This document shows, piece by piece, positions 26,554-36,013 of a stretch of 64,000 bases of DNA. Numbering within the stretch: the first letter of the stretch is position 1; each line of letters starts with the position of its first letter. The notes below the pieces were generated by a model that had not been told where the DNA came from, searched no databases, and worked only from the letters and a program-made list of their open reading frames with translations. The stretch comes from Chloroflexaceae bacterium (GTDB lineage Bacteria > Chloroflexota > Chloroflexia > Chloroflexales > Chloroflexaceae): contig JANWYD010000020.1 in NCBI GenBank assembly GCA_025057155.1, forward strand, positions 36,626 through 100,625, written 5' to 3'. The position numbers and the translations under genes are program-made.

Positions 26554-26998
26554 CGGGTGTTTCCCTGTGTCAAGCTGATGCAACAGACAGGAGCATCATA
26601 CCATAGGTCCGGCAGCCAGAGCCTGGACAGCGTCTGCATCCGGCGGGGTGCGGGGCGACGCGACGCCTCGCGGATGGTTGGGAGCGTGCCCCGGGGACGC
26701 GATGTGAAAATAGCCGAGAGCCAACAACCGGTGGCCGATTGTCCGCTGGCGGTGTTTTCATCGCGGGGGTGTGCGCGTAGCGAATGCGCGTCCGGCACCT
26801 GATCGTGGGGCATAAACTGTATGCGCGTCACCGCCACGTCTCACTCGGAGGCCATATACCGCAATCCAAAATCCAAAATCCCAAATGGTATAAGTCCCGG
26901 GTCGAGCAACAACCCTGGTTGACAGCACCTTCCCACCGGGAGTACGATACAGCACATCTCTACGGAGCGAATGCGCGTCTCGGGACGCGGAGCAGGCT
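26554..26998. other. 445-bp gap with a family-D repeat and promoter
   Basis: No gene is supported. Bases about 26805-26900 hold a full family-D repeat (CATGCGCGTCACCGCCA-like block, then CAATCCAAAATCCAAAATCC and AATGGTATAAGTCC). The promoter listed at 26919-26948 follows it. Confidence 0.6.
26919..26948 (+). promoter_or_regulatory. Promoter for the amidohydrolase gene
   Basis: TTGACA (26919-26924), an 18-nt spacer, TACGAT (26943-26948), about 50 bp before the ATG at 26999. Confidence 0.6.
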
Positions 26999-28621
26999 AT
27001 GGGTTCAGTTCTGGTTCTCTACAACGGTCCAATCTACACCTTCACTGCCGAGGCGCCTACCGCGCAGGCGCTGGCCATTCGTGACGGGCGCATCTACGCG
27101 GTGGGCAGCGTCGGGCGGGTACAGGCGGCAGTTGCCGGTCTGCGCGGCGATACGCTCAATTTGCAGGGCCGCGCGGTGGTGCCGGCGCTCACCGACGCGC
27201 ATGTGCATATCACCCTGCAGGGCCTGGCGAGCATGGAGGTGCGACTGGCGGGGGTGACCAGCCTGGAGGAGGCCCTCGCCATCATTGCCGACCGGGCCGT
27301 TACTCTTCCAGCGGGGGCCTGGCTGCGCGGCAGCGGCTGGGATCACGTGGTCTGGGGCCGCCGCTGGCCCACCCGGACCGATCTCGATGCCGTGTGCCCC
27401 GAACACCCTGCCGTCCTGCTCCGCAAAGACGGGCATTCAGTCTGGGTCAACAGCGCGGCCCTGCGGCTCGCCGGCATCAGCGCCGCAACGCCCGATCCGC
27501 CCGGCGGGATGATCCAGCGCGACCGCGACGGCGAGCCGACCGGCATCCTCATCGAGACGGCCATGGATCTGGTGCGCCGGGTGGAGCCTGAGCTAACTGA
27601 AACCGAACGTCTGAGCGCCCTGCGGCTGGCGATCAACGAGGCTCTCAGTTACGGCATCGCTTCGATCCACGTGCCTCCAACGCCCAACCACGCCACGGCG
27701 CCCGAGACGCTGGCCGATCTGCAAACCCTGCGCGCGCGGGACGAACTGCCCCTGCGTTGTCTGGTCCATCTGGCCCAACCCCAACTGGAGGCGGCTATCG
27801 CGCTCGGTTTGCGGAGCGGCTTTGGCGATCGCTGGCTGCGGATCGGCGGGCTCAAGCTCTTCGCCGATGGCTCGCTCGGCTCCGAAAGCGCCGAGATGCT
27901 TACCCACTACGAGGGTCGCCGCCACACCGGGATGGCCACAATTGACCCGGAGGTGCTCGAAGCGACCATTCGCCGCGCCAATGCCCACGGCATCGCCGTG
28001 GCCGTCCACGCCATTGGCGATGCGGCCAACCGGCGCGTGCTCGACGCGCTCGAGCGCGCCGCCGCCGACCGGCGCGCCGCCGGCGCCGCCGCGCCGCCGC
28101 TAACTCTGCCTAACCGCATCGAGCACGTGCAGGTGCTGCACCCCCGCGATGTGGGCCGCCTGGCCCAACTGGAGGTTATCGCTTCGATGCAGCCAATCCA
28201 TGCCACCAGTGACATGGAGATGGCCGAGGCCCTCTGGGGCAGCCGCTGCGCCCTGGCCTACGCCTGGCGCAGCGTGCGCGATACGGGGGCCGTCCTGGCC
28301 TTTGGCTCCGACGCGCCGGTGGAGACGATGAACCCCTGGATGGGACTCCACGCCGCGGTGACCCGGCAACGACCCGACGGCCACCCCGAGGGAGGCTGGC
28401 GCCCCGAGCAGCGGCTGAGCGTCGCCGAGGCGCTGGAGGCGTACTGCGTCGGTCCAGCCCTTGCCAGCGGCGAAAGCGCCGAGAAGGGCCGCATCGCTCC
28501 AGGCATGCTCGCCGATCTGGCGGTGCTCACCGGCGACCCCTTCCGCAGCAGTCCCGCCGAGCTTCCCGCCATTACCGCGGCAATGACCCTCGTGGAGGGG
28601 CGGGTGGTGTTTGAGCGTTAG
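26999..28621 (+). CDS. Amidohydrolase, YtcJ/AepA type
   Basis: 540 residues. Metal-dependent amidohydrolase superfamily: VVPALTDAHVHITLQG with the H-x-H motif near residue 63, VAVHAIGDAANRRVLDAL and NRIEHVQVLHP with later ligands, and FGSDAPVETMNPWMGL with the catalytic Asp. The split beta-sandwich includes the N-terminal strand and the terminal IAPGMLADLAVLTGDPF. YtcJ-like enzymes hydrolyse N-substituted formamides or related amides; substrate unknown. ATG follows no strong ribosome-binding site. Confidence 0.9.
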   Translation: MGSVLVLYNGPIYTFTAEAPTAQALAIRDGRIYAVGSVGRVQAAVAGLRGDTLNLQGRAVVPALTDAHVHITLQGLASMEVRLAGVTSLEEALAIIADRAVTLPAGAWLRGSGWDHVVWGRRWPTRTDLDAVCPEHPAVLLRKDGHSVWVNSAALRLAGISAATPDPPGGMIQRDRDGEPTGILIETAMDLVRRVEPELTETERLSALRLAINEALSYGIASIHVPPTPNHATAPETLADLQTLRARDELPLRCLVHLAQPQLEAAIALGLRSGFGDRWLRIGGLKLFADGSLGSESAEMLTHYEGRRHTGMATIDPEVLEATIRRANAHGIAVAVHAIGDAANRRVLDALERAAADRRAAGAAAPPLTLPNRIEHVQVLHPRDVGRLAQLEVIASMQPIHATSDMEMAEALWGSRCALAYAWRSVRDTGAVLAFGSDAPVETMNPWMGLHAAVTRQRPDGHPEGGWRPEQRLSVAEALEAYCVGPALASGESAEKGRIAPGMLADLAVLTGDPFRSSPAELPAITAAMTLVEGRVVFER

Positions 28622-28697
28622 GTGTTCTCCAGGAGAGCTGCGCCCTCCCGGACCCTCCCGGCGGGCCAGGCCGCCAGCACCCGCCAGCGAGCCGGGG

Positions 28698-28723
28698 TGT
28701 GGGGAAACCAGGTTTCCCCACAC
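28698..28723. repeat. GGGGAAACC palindrome (family A)
   Basis: TGTGGGGAAACCAGGTTTCC plus CCACA, a perfect 26-bp palindrome bar the centre, between the amidohydrolase and the MFS gene. Confidence 0.85.
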
Positions 28724-28799
28724 TTCATTCATCCGACCATTGTCCGCGTGAGCGTTCTGAAAGAAAGGAGCGCGCGCTATCTCAACCGGCGCGCGAGGC

Positions 28800-29996
28800 A
28801 TGTTCAAGAACCGGATCTTTCGGGCCGTTGTTAGCGGCCATTTCGCGATTGACGTTCTCAATAGCAGCGGCGCGGTGCTCCTGGCGGTGCTTCGCGAACC
28901 TCTGGGCCTGAGCTATGCCCAGATCGGCGCAGCACTGACGGCCTATTTGCTGATCGGCTCGCTCTCTCAACCGGTCTTCGGCTGGCTCTCCGACCGCCTG
29001 GCCGGGCGCTGGATGGTCCTGGCGGGGGCGGGCCTGGCCTGGGTGGCGCTGTTTTTCGCCCTTGTGGCCGTCGCGCCTACCTGGGCCTTGCTCCTGCCTG
29101 TGTTCATGCTGGCGCCCCTGGGCAGCGGCCTGTTCCACCCCATCGGCACGGCGGCCTCGGCGGCGGCTGTGCCGCAGCGGGCCGCCAGCGCCACCTCGAC
29201 GTTCTTTTTCTTTGGCCAGCTCGGGCTGGCGGTCGGCCCCTTCCTCGCCGGCGCCCTGACGGGGCGATTCGGCGCCCCCGGCTTGCTCCCGCTGACGCTG
29301 CTGGCCCTGATCCCCGCCATAATGCTCCTGCACGCCCGCCGCGACGAGGCCGGCCTTCCCCCCCGCCGCAGCAGGCAACCCGGCCCCGCTGGCGCCGTCC
29401 AGGCGTGGACCGCGGCAAGCATCGCCCTGATTGCCGGTTTCGTGGTGCTGGTGGCGGTGCGCTCGTCAATCCAGCAGGTGTATATGTCGTTCCTGCCGCA
29501 ACTCTTTCAGAGCCGGGGCTGGGACCCGGCCCTGTTCGGGCTGCTGTCGGGCGCCTTTATGGGCGCGGGCGCGGCGGGCCAGCTCGTCAGCGGCCATCTG
29601 GCTGACCGCCATGGCATGCGCATCGCGACTGTGGCCCCGCTTTTGCTCGGCGTGCCCGCCGGGTTGCTCGGCCTCCTGGCCCAACCGGTCTGGGCGGCCT
29701 TCACGGGCTGCATTGCCGCCGGTTTTCTGTTTGGCGGCCAGCATAGCGTGCTGGTGGTCCATGCCCAGCGGCTGCTGCCGGTGAAGCAGGGCTTCGCCGC
29801 GGGCCTGATCCTCGGCTTCACCTTCGCCAGCGGCGCGATTGGCACCGCCCTCGCTGGCTTCCTGGCCGACATCGTTGGTCTCGAGACAGTAATGGTCTGG
29901 ACGACTGCGCTGGGCGTGCCGGCGGCTCTGCTGGCGCTCACCCTCCCCGGGCGACAAGCGGCGGCCCCGGCGCCGACGGTGGCTACGGCGGATTAG
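28800..29996 (+). CDS. MFS transporter (fosmidomycin-resistance-like)
   Basis: 398 residues with about 12 transmembrane helices. Family features: VLNSSGAVLLAVLREPLGLSYAQIG, the loop 2-3 motif GWLSDRLAGRWMVL, SATSTFFFFGQLGLAVGPFLAG, and VRSSIQQVYMSFLPQLFQSRG in the second half. Related to the Fsr/AraJ-type drug exporters, but transport substrate is unknown. Immediately followed by the DUF2298 gene. Confidence 0.88.
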   Translation: MFKNRIFRAVVSGHFAIDVLNSSGAVLLAVLREPLGLSYAQIGAALTAYLLIGSLSQPVFGWLSDRLAGRWMVLAGAGLAWVALFFALVAVAPTWALLLPVFMLAPLGSGLFHPIGTAASAAAVPQRAASATSTFFFFGQLGLAVGPFLAGALTGRFGAPGLLPLTLLALIPAIMLLHARRDEAGLPPRRSRQPGPAGAVQAWTAASIALIAGFVVLVAVRSSIQQVYMSFLPQLFQSRGWDPALFGLLSGAFMGAGAAGQLVSGHLADRHGMRIATVAPLLLGVPAGLLGLLAQPVWAAFTGCIAAGFLFGGQHSVLVVHAQRLLPVKQGFAAGLILGFTFASGAIGTALAGFLADIVGLETVMVWTTALGVPAALLALTLPGRQAAAPAPTVATAD

Positions 29997-30009
29997 AGCA
30001 CTGACCGGA

Positions 30010-33000
30010 ATGCTTAATCTACGATGGGCGTATCTATGGCTGTTACTGCTGCCCGCGCTGGTCGTGCCAATCCTCTGGCAGACTGCCGGGGGCGCGGCGG
30101 TTCAACCGGGCGCCCGGCCTGACCAGAGTGGTCTTACCGGCTTCACCTCGCCCGAAGCGGGGCCTGCTGGCCCGTGGCGCTGGAGCGTCGCCCTGGAAGC
30201 CGGGCTGTCGCTCCCCGGCGGCGGGCTTCCGGGCGTCCTGACCCTGCGAGGCGCGGCCGCCCCCGGCGCCGGTCTGGAGATCGAGGCCGGGACGACGCGC
30301 GTCACGCTGCCCCCCGGCGCAACACCTCCGCAACTCCGGCGCTACGCCCTCCTGGTCGCCTCGCCTGATCCCCTTGGCTGGCTGGACCTGCGCATCCGCG
30401 CGGCGCCGCTGGCGAGCATCGAGGGACGACGCCTGGGGTTCGCCCTGGCCGAGGCGCACATCACGCCGGTCACGCGCCGATTCCGGCTGCCGCCAGCGTT
30501 CGCATGGCTCGTCCTGGGCAGCGCGCCGCTGCTGATCGCCGCGGCGTTGCGCCTCGCCGGCTTGCCGCGCCAGGTCGCCGTTCTCAGCGGCGCCGCGGCG
30601 GGAACGGCGCTGGCGCTGGTCTGGGCCATCCGGCCCGAGGCGGTGGGGCCGCTGTTGCGCGACATGCGGGCCTTTCTTGACCCGCTGGTGCTGCGCTGGT
30701 GGCTGGCGGCTCAGGCTGCGGGCCTGGCCGGCCTGCCATGCGCCTGGCTCCTCCTGCGACGGCTGCCGCTCGGCGGCTACCCCCTGGCGAAGATCATCGG
30801 GCTGTTCCTGATCACCCTGGGAAGCTGGGCCATCGCTGTGGCCGGGGTGGCGCCCTTCGGGCCGCCCCTGGTCGCAACGCTCTGGCTCGGGCTGCTGCTG
30901 GGCGGCTGGGGCGCCTGGGTCCGGGCCGGCCGCGCGGGCAGCCTGCCGCCCCCGCGGCTGACCTGGCGCGCCGTGGCGGGCTGGGAACTCCTCTTCGTCG
31001 CGGGGCTGTTCGCAGGCGCGCTGCTGCGCTGGCACGGCGCGGTTGGTCCGGCGCTCACCGGCACCGAGAAGCCCATGGAGATGGCCATCCTCAACGCCGT
31101 GCTGCGCTACGACCGCTTCCCGCCGCTGGACCCCTGGTTCGCCGGATTCGGGATCAATTACTACTACTTCGGCTATGTGAGCGTGGCCGTCCTCGCCCTT
31201 ATCACCGCCACGGAAGCCGCCTTCGCCTTCAACCTGGGCTTTGCCCTGATCGTGGCCCTGACCATCACCGGCACGGCCTACCTGTCCGTGGCCCTGGCGG
31301 CGCTGACGCCCGCAGCGCGCGGGCGCGGCGCGAGCGTCCTGGCCCTGCTCGCGATTACGCTGACGCTGGTAGCGGGCAATCAGGCCGCGGCGCTGCACCT
31401 CCTCACCGGCTCGCACCTGGCCCGCGCCCTCGACGCCGGGCAACTCGCCGAGGCCCTGGTCCAGCGGCTCGGCGGCGCGGAAACCCTGCGTCTGAGCCGC
31501 CCCGTGCCGCCCAGTTGGGACGGGCCAGAGTTCGACGCCATTCAGCCGTCGGCTCCCGGCGCATTCGACTGGTTCCGGCCTTCGCGGGCGGTCTACGACG
31601 ATGTGCGCCTGCCCGACGGGAGCGTGGAGCGGCGCTACGCGATCACCGAGTTTCCGGCGTTCAGCCTCTACCTGGGCGATCTGCACCCTCACGTGCTGGC
31701 CATGCCGGTCAACCTGCTGGCCCTGGCCCTGGCCCTGGCCCTGGCCGCGGGCAACCCGCCGATCGCCCTCGCTGTCAGCGCCGGGATTGTCGTGGGCTCG
31801 CTCTACAGCCTGAATGCCTGGGACGCGCCGACCTACGGGGTGATCTGCGCGGGAGCTGTACTGCTCGGATGTCGGGGCGCGGGCGGTCTCGACCGGCGAC
31901 GCGCGCTGTCAGGGCTGCTCGCGCTGCTGATCGGCGCCGGTCTTGCCGCGCTGCCCTTCGTTCTCACCTTCAGCCCGCCCGCTGGCGCGGCCACGGGCGC
32001 GTGGTTCGCCGATATGCCGCTGGTCGGGCGCATCGCCAGCACCTTCGGCCTGGCCCGGAACCGCACGCCGCTGCACAGCTTCCTGGGGATGTTCGGCCTG
32101 TTCCTCCCGCCGCTCCTCGGTCTGGCGCTCCGGCAGACCGTCGCGGGACCGTGGAGGCGAACGCTCCTCGCGCTGCTGTTGTTCAGCCCGGTGGCCGGCA
32201 TCCTGGCTGGCTTCCCGCTGCTCTTCCTGCTGCCGCTGGCTATCCTGCTGGCCCATGGAGCGTGGCGAGCACTATCCCCTGCCGAGGCCCTTGTTGGCTG
32301 GGCAGGCGCTGTGGGCGCGACGGCGCTGCTGGTGCCCGAGGCGGTGTTCATCCGTGACCATCTGGAGGGCGAGATGAGCCGGATGATCACCATCTTCAAG
32401 TTCTTCTACCAGGGCTGGCTGCTCTGGGGCCTGGCGGCGTCCTACGCCGTCTGGCGCATCCTGCTGGCGGGGCCGCGTCAGCGCCTGGATCTGCTGTGGA
32501 GCCTGCCCGCGGCGGCGTTGCTGGCGGGGGCGCTGGTTTACCCCATCGGGCTGCGCTGGGCCGAACCGTGGCGGCCGGGCGAGCGCACCTTCGACGGGCT
32601 GGCCTTTCTGGCCCGCGAGGCGCCGGACGAACTGGCGGCCATTCGCTGGCTGGCCGCCAACGTGGCCCCCGCAGAACGAGTGCTCACCGGATTCTGCAAC
32701 TGCGACTATGAACGGGTAAGCCGCGTGGGCGCCCTCAGCGGCGCGCAGACCCTGCTGGGCTGGCTGGATGGCCATGAGCGCGTATGGCGCAGCGGCCGTC
32801 CCGATCACCTGGCCGAGATGGCGCGGCGCGAGCGTGACATTCCGGCAATCTACGGCGCGAGCGACTGTGCGACCGCCCTGGCCCTGCTGCGCGACCACCA
32901 GATCGCTTATGTCTACTTCGGACCGGTCGAGCGCGGATTGTACGGGGCAGCCAGCGAGCGCCTCTTTGCCGCTAATTTGCCTGTGGCTTTTGGCGCCGGG

Positions 33001-33072
33001 GATGTGCGAATATACCGCAATGAAGAATTATTTCATGCAAGGGGCGACGAAGTTGTGATAGGGAACGACTAA
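30010..33072 (+). CDS. Giant DUF2298 (Chlor_Arch_YYY) membrane protein
   Basis: 1020 residues. The N-terminal hydrophobic region is followed by many predicted transmembrane helices (about 18-20). The name-giving triple-Tyr motif reads FGINYYYFGY near residue 382, and the conserved LGDLHPHVLAMPVNLLALAL near 558 suits the family, known from Chloroflexota and archaea. Distant resemblance to GT-C-type glycosyltransferases has been suggested for this family; if so the DLHPH loop could be catalytic. This is inference. The C-terminal soluble part (about 860-1010) resembles other GT-C tails. (CTGGCC)5 codes for a Leu-Ala run at 31717-31746. Follows the MFS gene by 13 bp. Confidence 0.85.
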   Translation: MLNLRWAYLWLLLLPALVVPILWQTAGGAAVQPGARPDQSGLTGFTSPEAGPAGPWRWSVALEAGLSLPGGGLPGVLTLRGAAAPGAGLEIEAGTTRVTLPPGATPPQLRRYALLVASPDPLGWLDLRIRAAPLASIEGRRLGFALAEAHITPVTRRFRLPPAFAWLVLGSAPLLIAAALRLAGLPRQVAVLSGAAAGTALALVWAIRPEAVGPLLRDMRAFLDPLVLRWWLAAQAAGLAGLPCAWLLLRRLPLGGYPLAKIIGLFLITLGSWAIAVAGVAPFGPPLVATLWLGLLLGGWGAWVRAGRAGSLPPPRLTWRAVAGWELLFVAGLFAGALLRWHGAVGPALTGTEKPMEMAILNAVLRYDRFPPLDPWFAGFGINYYYFGYVSVAVLALITATEAAFAFNLGFALIVALTITGTAYLSVALAALTPAARGRGASVLALLAITLTLVAGNQAAALHLLTGSHLARALDAGQLAEALVQRLGGAETLRLSRPVPPSWDGPEFDAIQPSAPGAFDWFRPSRAVYDDVRLPDGSVERRYAITEFPAFSLYLGDLHPHVLAMPVNLLALALALALAAGNPPIALAVSAGIVVGSLYSLNAWDAPTYGVICAGAVLLGCRGAGGLDRRRALSGLLALLIGAGLAALPFVLTFSPPAGAATGAWFADMPLVGRIASTFGLARNRTPLHSFLGMFGLFLPPLLGLALRQTVAGPWRRTLLALLLFSPVAGILAGFPLLFLLPLAILLAHGAWRALSPAEALVGWAGAVGATALLVPEAVFIRDHLEGEMSRMITIFKFFYQGWLLWGLAASYAVWRILLAGPRQRLDLLWSLPAAALLAGALVYPIGLRWAEPWRPGERTFDGLAFLAREAPDELAAIRWLAANVAPAERVLTGFCNCDYERVSRVGALSGAQTLLGWLDGHERVWRSGRPDHLAEMARRERDIPAIYGASDCATALALLRDHQIAYVYFGPVERGLYGAASERLFAANLPVAFGAGDVRIYRNEELFHARGDEVVIGND

Positions 33073-33219
33073 TTGGTCTGTAAAGTAAGCTTCGCAGCAT
33101 TTCCGCCCCCCTCCCAGCCTCCCCCCGCTGGGGGGAGGCGCCGGACTCCCTCCCCCGGCGGGGGAGGGTTGGGGAGGGGGCGGGGGTGTAGCAGAAGACT
33201 TTGTTTTCAGACTAATTAG
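33069..33219. mobile_element. 151-bp inverted-repeat element (family B, copy 1)
   Basis: Ends CTAATTGGTCTGTAAAG and, inverted, CTAATTAGTCTGAAAAC, enclosing GCCTCCCCCCGCTGGGGGGAGGC-like palindromes. It shares its internal CCGCCCCCCTC-CAGCCTCCCCCCG block with the element at 59205. No coding capacity, so a non-autonomous element. The left end overlaps the stop codon of the DUF2298 gene (33070-33072). Confidence 0.55.
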
Positions 33220-33256
33220 CCGTCCCAACATACAAAGGAAAACCCGTCGCCTGCCC

Positions 33257-35446
33257 TCAGCGACTCACGAGCGGCTGCATGACCGGGAAGGTGATGCGCT
33301 CCAGATTCACATTGCTGACGATATTCGCCAGGCTCTCATTGCCTGCGGCGTCGGCGAAGGTGATCGCCAGGCGGTAGACGCCAGGCGCAAGCTGCGAGGA
33401 GGAGAAGGAACGCGCCAGATTGACCGTGGCGCGCAGGCGCAGACGGCCCTCGCTCGTGATCACCTCGTTCATTGTTCCGAAGGATAACACCAGGGGGCGC
33501 CCCGCTACCGGCGCCCCGCCGCCAGCGGGGGTCAACTCTGGCCGCACCACGATCCCGAAGAGCCGCGCATCGTCTCCGACGACCACATTGTCGAGCGCCA
33601 GCTCCAGCACGCTCGTGCCCTGCGGGCTCGGCGTGAGCGTGAGAACAGCCGAACCTGCGTCAAAAACCGGACGAACCGGATCGTACACGATGGTCCGTTC
33701 GGTTACCAGGCCGTTGCCCAGGCTGTCGGTGAAGGCAAAGCGCAGGGTCTTCGGTCCGGGATCGCCGGTCAGCCCGACGGTCACCTCCAACCTCAGCCTG
33801 CCGGCCACCTCCAGGGGCAGCGCCCCGCCCGGCACATTCAACGGCCCGCTGACCACTGCGGCGACCAGCCCGGAACACTCCGCGGCATTGTTGAGTTCAA
33901 TTGTCGCCGACGGTTGATTAGTGTACGCCGGGTCGAAGCCCGCGAGCGGGCCGACCACCGCCACCGCTGTTTGAACGGCGCGGTCAAAGGTGATTGCGCC
34001 GCTGTTTGGCTCAAGCTGGAACACACTCCCTCGTCGCAACTGGGTATACAGCACCGCGGGGGTGCAGCGCGTCGGGTCGGGCAGGGACGGCGCAGGCACG
34101 CTGAGGGGGTTGGTCAACGGACGATAGCCGCCCGAGTCGTTTTCCTGGTCGGTGGGCGGCGCGCCCCAGCGCCAGCGCACTTCATTCGGTTCGCCCTGGA
34201 GGCCGATGAAGGCGACGCCGACGACGGGCCGGTTCGTAGAGGCCGCTCCGCCTTCAATACGTATGCTGGTCGCATTCACCAGCGCCACTGGCGCGCCGAA
34301 GAGGTAATACTGGCCCCGCAAGCCGCCGCCGGTGAAGCGTTCGGCCACAATATGGGCATAGCTCTGGTCACGCGCATTGGCGGCCAGTTGCAGATTGAAG
34401 ATCGGCAGCGCGCCGCTGCGCACCAGCAGCGGCCCCTCGAAGGAACCGCCACTCCGCCGGAAGGCGTAGAACAGATCGGGCGTGCCGGTCGCGTCGCCGA
34501 TCCAGGCCAGGTGCACATTCCCGAACCCATCCACGTCCACGGCAATCGAACTGACCCTGCCCTTGACCAGCCGTCCGGGTTGCGACCAGGCGCCGCTGGC
34601 GGGACGCTCGGAGAACCATGCGCCGCCGAGCACGCCATCGTCGCTCCGAAAGGCCACAAAATAGCCCCCGCCGGGGTTGAGCGCCACGTGCGGATCGGCG
34701 AAGGGCCGATCAGTCACCGTGGGGATCCGTTCCTCGAAGAAGGCGCCTGTCTCCCGGTTCCAGATCGAGACGTAGACCTGTAGCGCATCGCCGAGCGGTT
34801 TAGTGTATCCGATAATCAACTGGCGGCCCGGACCGGCGGCCACGTCCATGCGGCGCAGGGCCACGCCGGGCATCAGCCGAACAGGCGGATCGGGCCAGGA
34901 GACCCCGTCTCGCGAACGGCGGTACTGGATCACCCCATCAGCCAGCCGCCAGAAGACAAACACGCCATCTTCATTGGCGCCTACTTCGACGTCGTTGGGG
35001 AAGGCCCGGTCACTCACAATAAGCTGCGGCGGGCCGAAATCCGCCTCGCCGGGACGCCGGGCGCGCAAAAAGATCTGATTGGCGTTGGCATTAACCCAGG
35101 CGTAGTAGATTGTCCGATCCGGCGCGACGAAGATCGAGGTGGTGGTGTTATCTGGCTGGCCCTCGGCAGCGCCCATCACCTGCGGACCAGGGAAGAGGGG
35201 AACACTATCAGGCTTCGACCACAGACGCGCCTCAGAACGCTCGGCGACGCCGCTCACCAGCACAGTATGCGGCTGCCCCGAAGCCGGCAGCGTATCCACA
35301 TGGGGCCGTTTGACATCCTCCGAACGCGGCAGCAGGTTCTCGGCAATTAGAACGGGCGACCCCTGTGCCAGAGCTGCCGGCAACAGTCCTCCGATGAACA
35401 GGGTTACGCTACCCAGCAAGGTCGCAACGAAGACCAGGGAACGCAC
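33257..35446 (-). CDS. Secreted beta-propeller protein with C-terminal beta domains
   Basis: 729 residues from GTG 35446, with AAGGAG 8 nt upstream. Signal peptide VRSLVFVATLLGSVTLFIGGLLPAALAQ. Repeated WD/BNR-like blades (IFVAPDRTIYYAWVNANANQIFLRARRPGE, VDGFGNVHLAWIGDATGTPDLFYAFRRSGG) suit a sialidase-like or Asp-box propeller. The C-terminal part (about 500-720) has Ig-like repeats with YDPVRPVFDAGSAVLTLTPSPQGTS and a paired FADAAGNESLANIVSNV. No catalytic motif is visible. Probably a secreted or cell-surface binding protein. Confidence 0.7.
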   Translation of the reverse strand: MRSLVFVATLLGSVTLFIGGLLPAALAQGSPVLIAENLLPRSEDVKRPHVDTLPASGQPHTVLVSGVAERSEARLWSKPDSVPLFPGPQVMGAAEGQPDNTTTSIFVAPDRTIYYAWVNANANQIFLRARRPGEADFGPPQLIVSDRAFPNDVEVGANEDGVFVFWRLADGVIQYRRSRDGVSWPDPPVRLMPGVALRRMDVAAGPGRQLIIGYTKPLGDALQVYVSIWNRETGAFFEERIPTVTDRPFADPHVALNPGGGYFVAFRSDDGVLGGAWFSERPASGAWSQPGRLVKGRVSSIAVDVDGFGNVHLAWIGDATGTPDLFYAFRRSGGSFEGPLLVRSGALPIFNLQLAANARDQSYAHIVAERFTGGGLRGQYYLFGAPVALVNATSIRIEGGAASTNRPVVGVAFIGLQGEPNEVRWRWGAPPTDQENDSGGYRPLTNPLSVPAPSLPDPTRCTPAVLYTQLRRGSVFQLEPNSGAITFDRAVQTAVAVVGPLAGFDPAYTNQPSATIELNNAAECSGLVAAVVSGPLNVPGGALPLEVAGRLRLEVTVGLTGDPGPKTLRFAFTDSLGNGLVTERTIVYDPVRPVFDAGSAVLTLTPSPQGTSVLELALDNVVVGDDARLFGIVVRPELTPAGGGAPVAGRPLVLSFGTMNEVITSEGRLRLRATVNLARSFSSSQLAPGVYRLAITFADAAGNESLANIVSNVNLERITFPVMQPLVSR

Positions 35447-36013
35447 AGGCGCTTCTCCTTCGGCGGCGATGGCTGATGACGCTCCTCTCTCCGGACGCCG
35501 TCTTCTCCGGTGATGAACCTGGCGGACGCCGGGGATGACGGATCGCTGCATAGTCTATCACGAGGACCGCGAATGGTCACGCGATGCCGATGGTGACGGG
35601 CGGCGACCTTCCGATGCATACGCCTGCCCGGCCCGCGCGAATGAACAGTGCATGTCCAGAAAGCGATAACGCGGGCCGGGTCAGGCGCAGCGCGTGGTCT
35701 GGAGTTGGGCGCTGAAAACTCACTCGACCAGCTTTGCCTCTATGAACTTCCGCGTACCATCCGCGATCTCCTTTGGCAGACGGTACAGCCGCACGAGGTG
35801 GTTCCTGCCCGGCAGAGCAGAATCCAAAGGGCAGCGGTCATCTGCACGGTCTGGCGTGCTTCGAGATAGAACTTCAACGCACAAGGGTAGTAGCTGCGTG
35901 AGTGTCTGTGAGCGCGGGGGGCGTCTTCGGCGGTCTTGTGAAAAAACGAGCCTGGGGCTGGCCCCCAAAGACGAGGGCGTAGCCCCGCTGAACGCTCCCG
36001 CGGATAGCCCGGC
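35447..36013. other. 567-bp gap with a possible gene remnant
   Basis: Minus-strand translations around 35723-35915 give YYPCALKFYLEARQTVQMTA in one frame and, after a shift near 35818, NHLVRLYRLPKEIADGTRKF in another ending in TGA. The two halves look like one protein broken by a frameshift. I cannot name a family. No intact gene or repeat is evident elsewhere in the gap. Confidence 0.3.

Noticed and set aside
30043..31692. 549-residue minus-strand frame opposite the DUF2298 gene
   Set aside because: Charged low-complexity shadow of a membrane protein gene.
31717..31746. (CTGGCC)5 as phase-variation tract
   Set aside because: The unit is a hexamer in frame, so changes only alter Leu-Ala number; no on/off switch follows.
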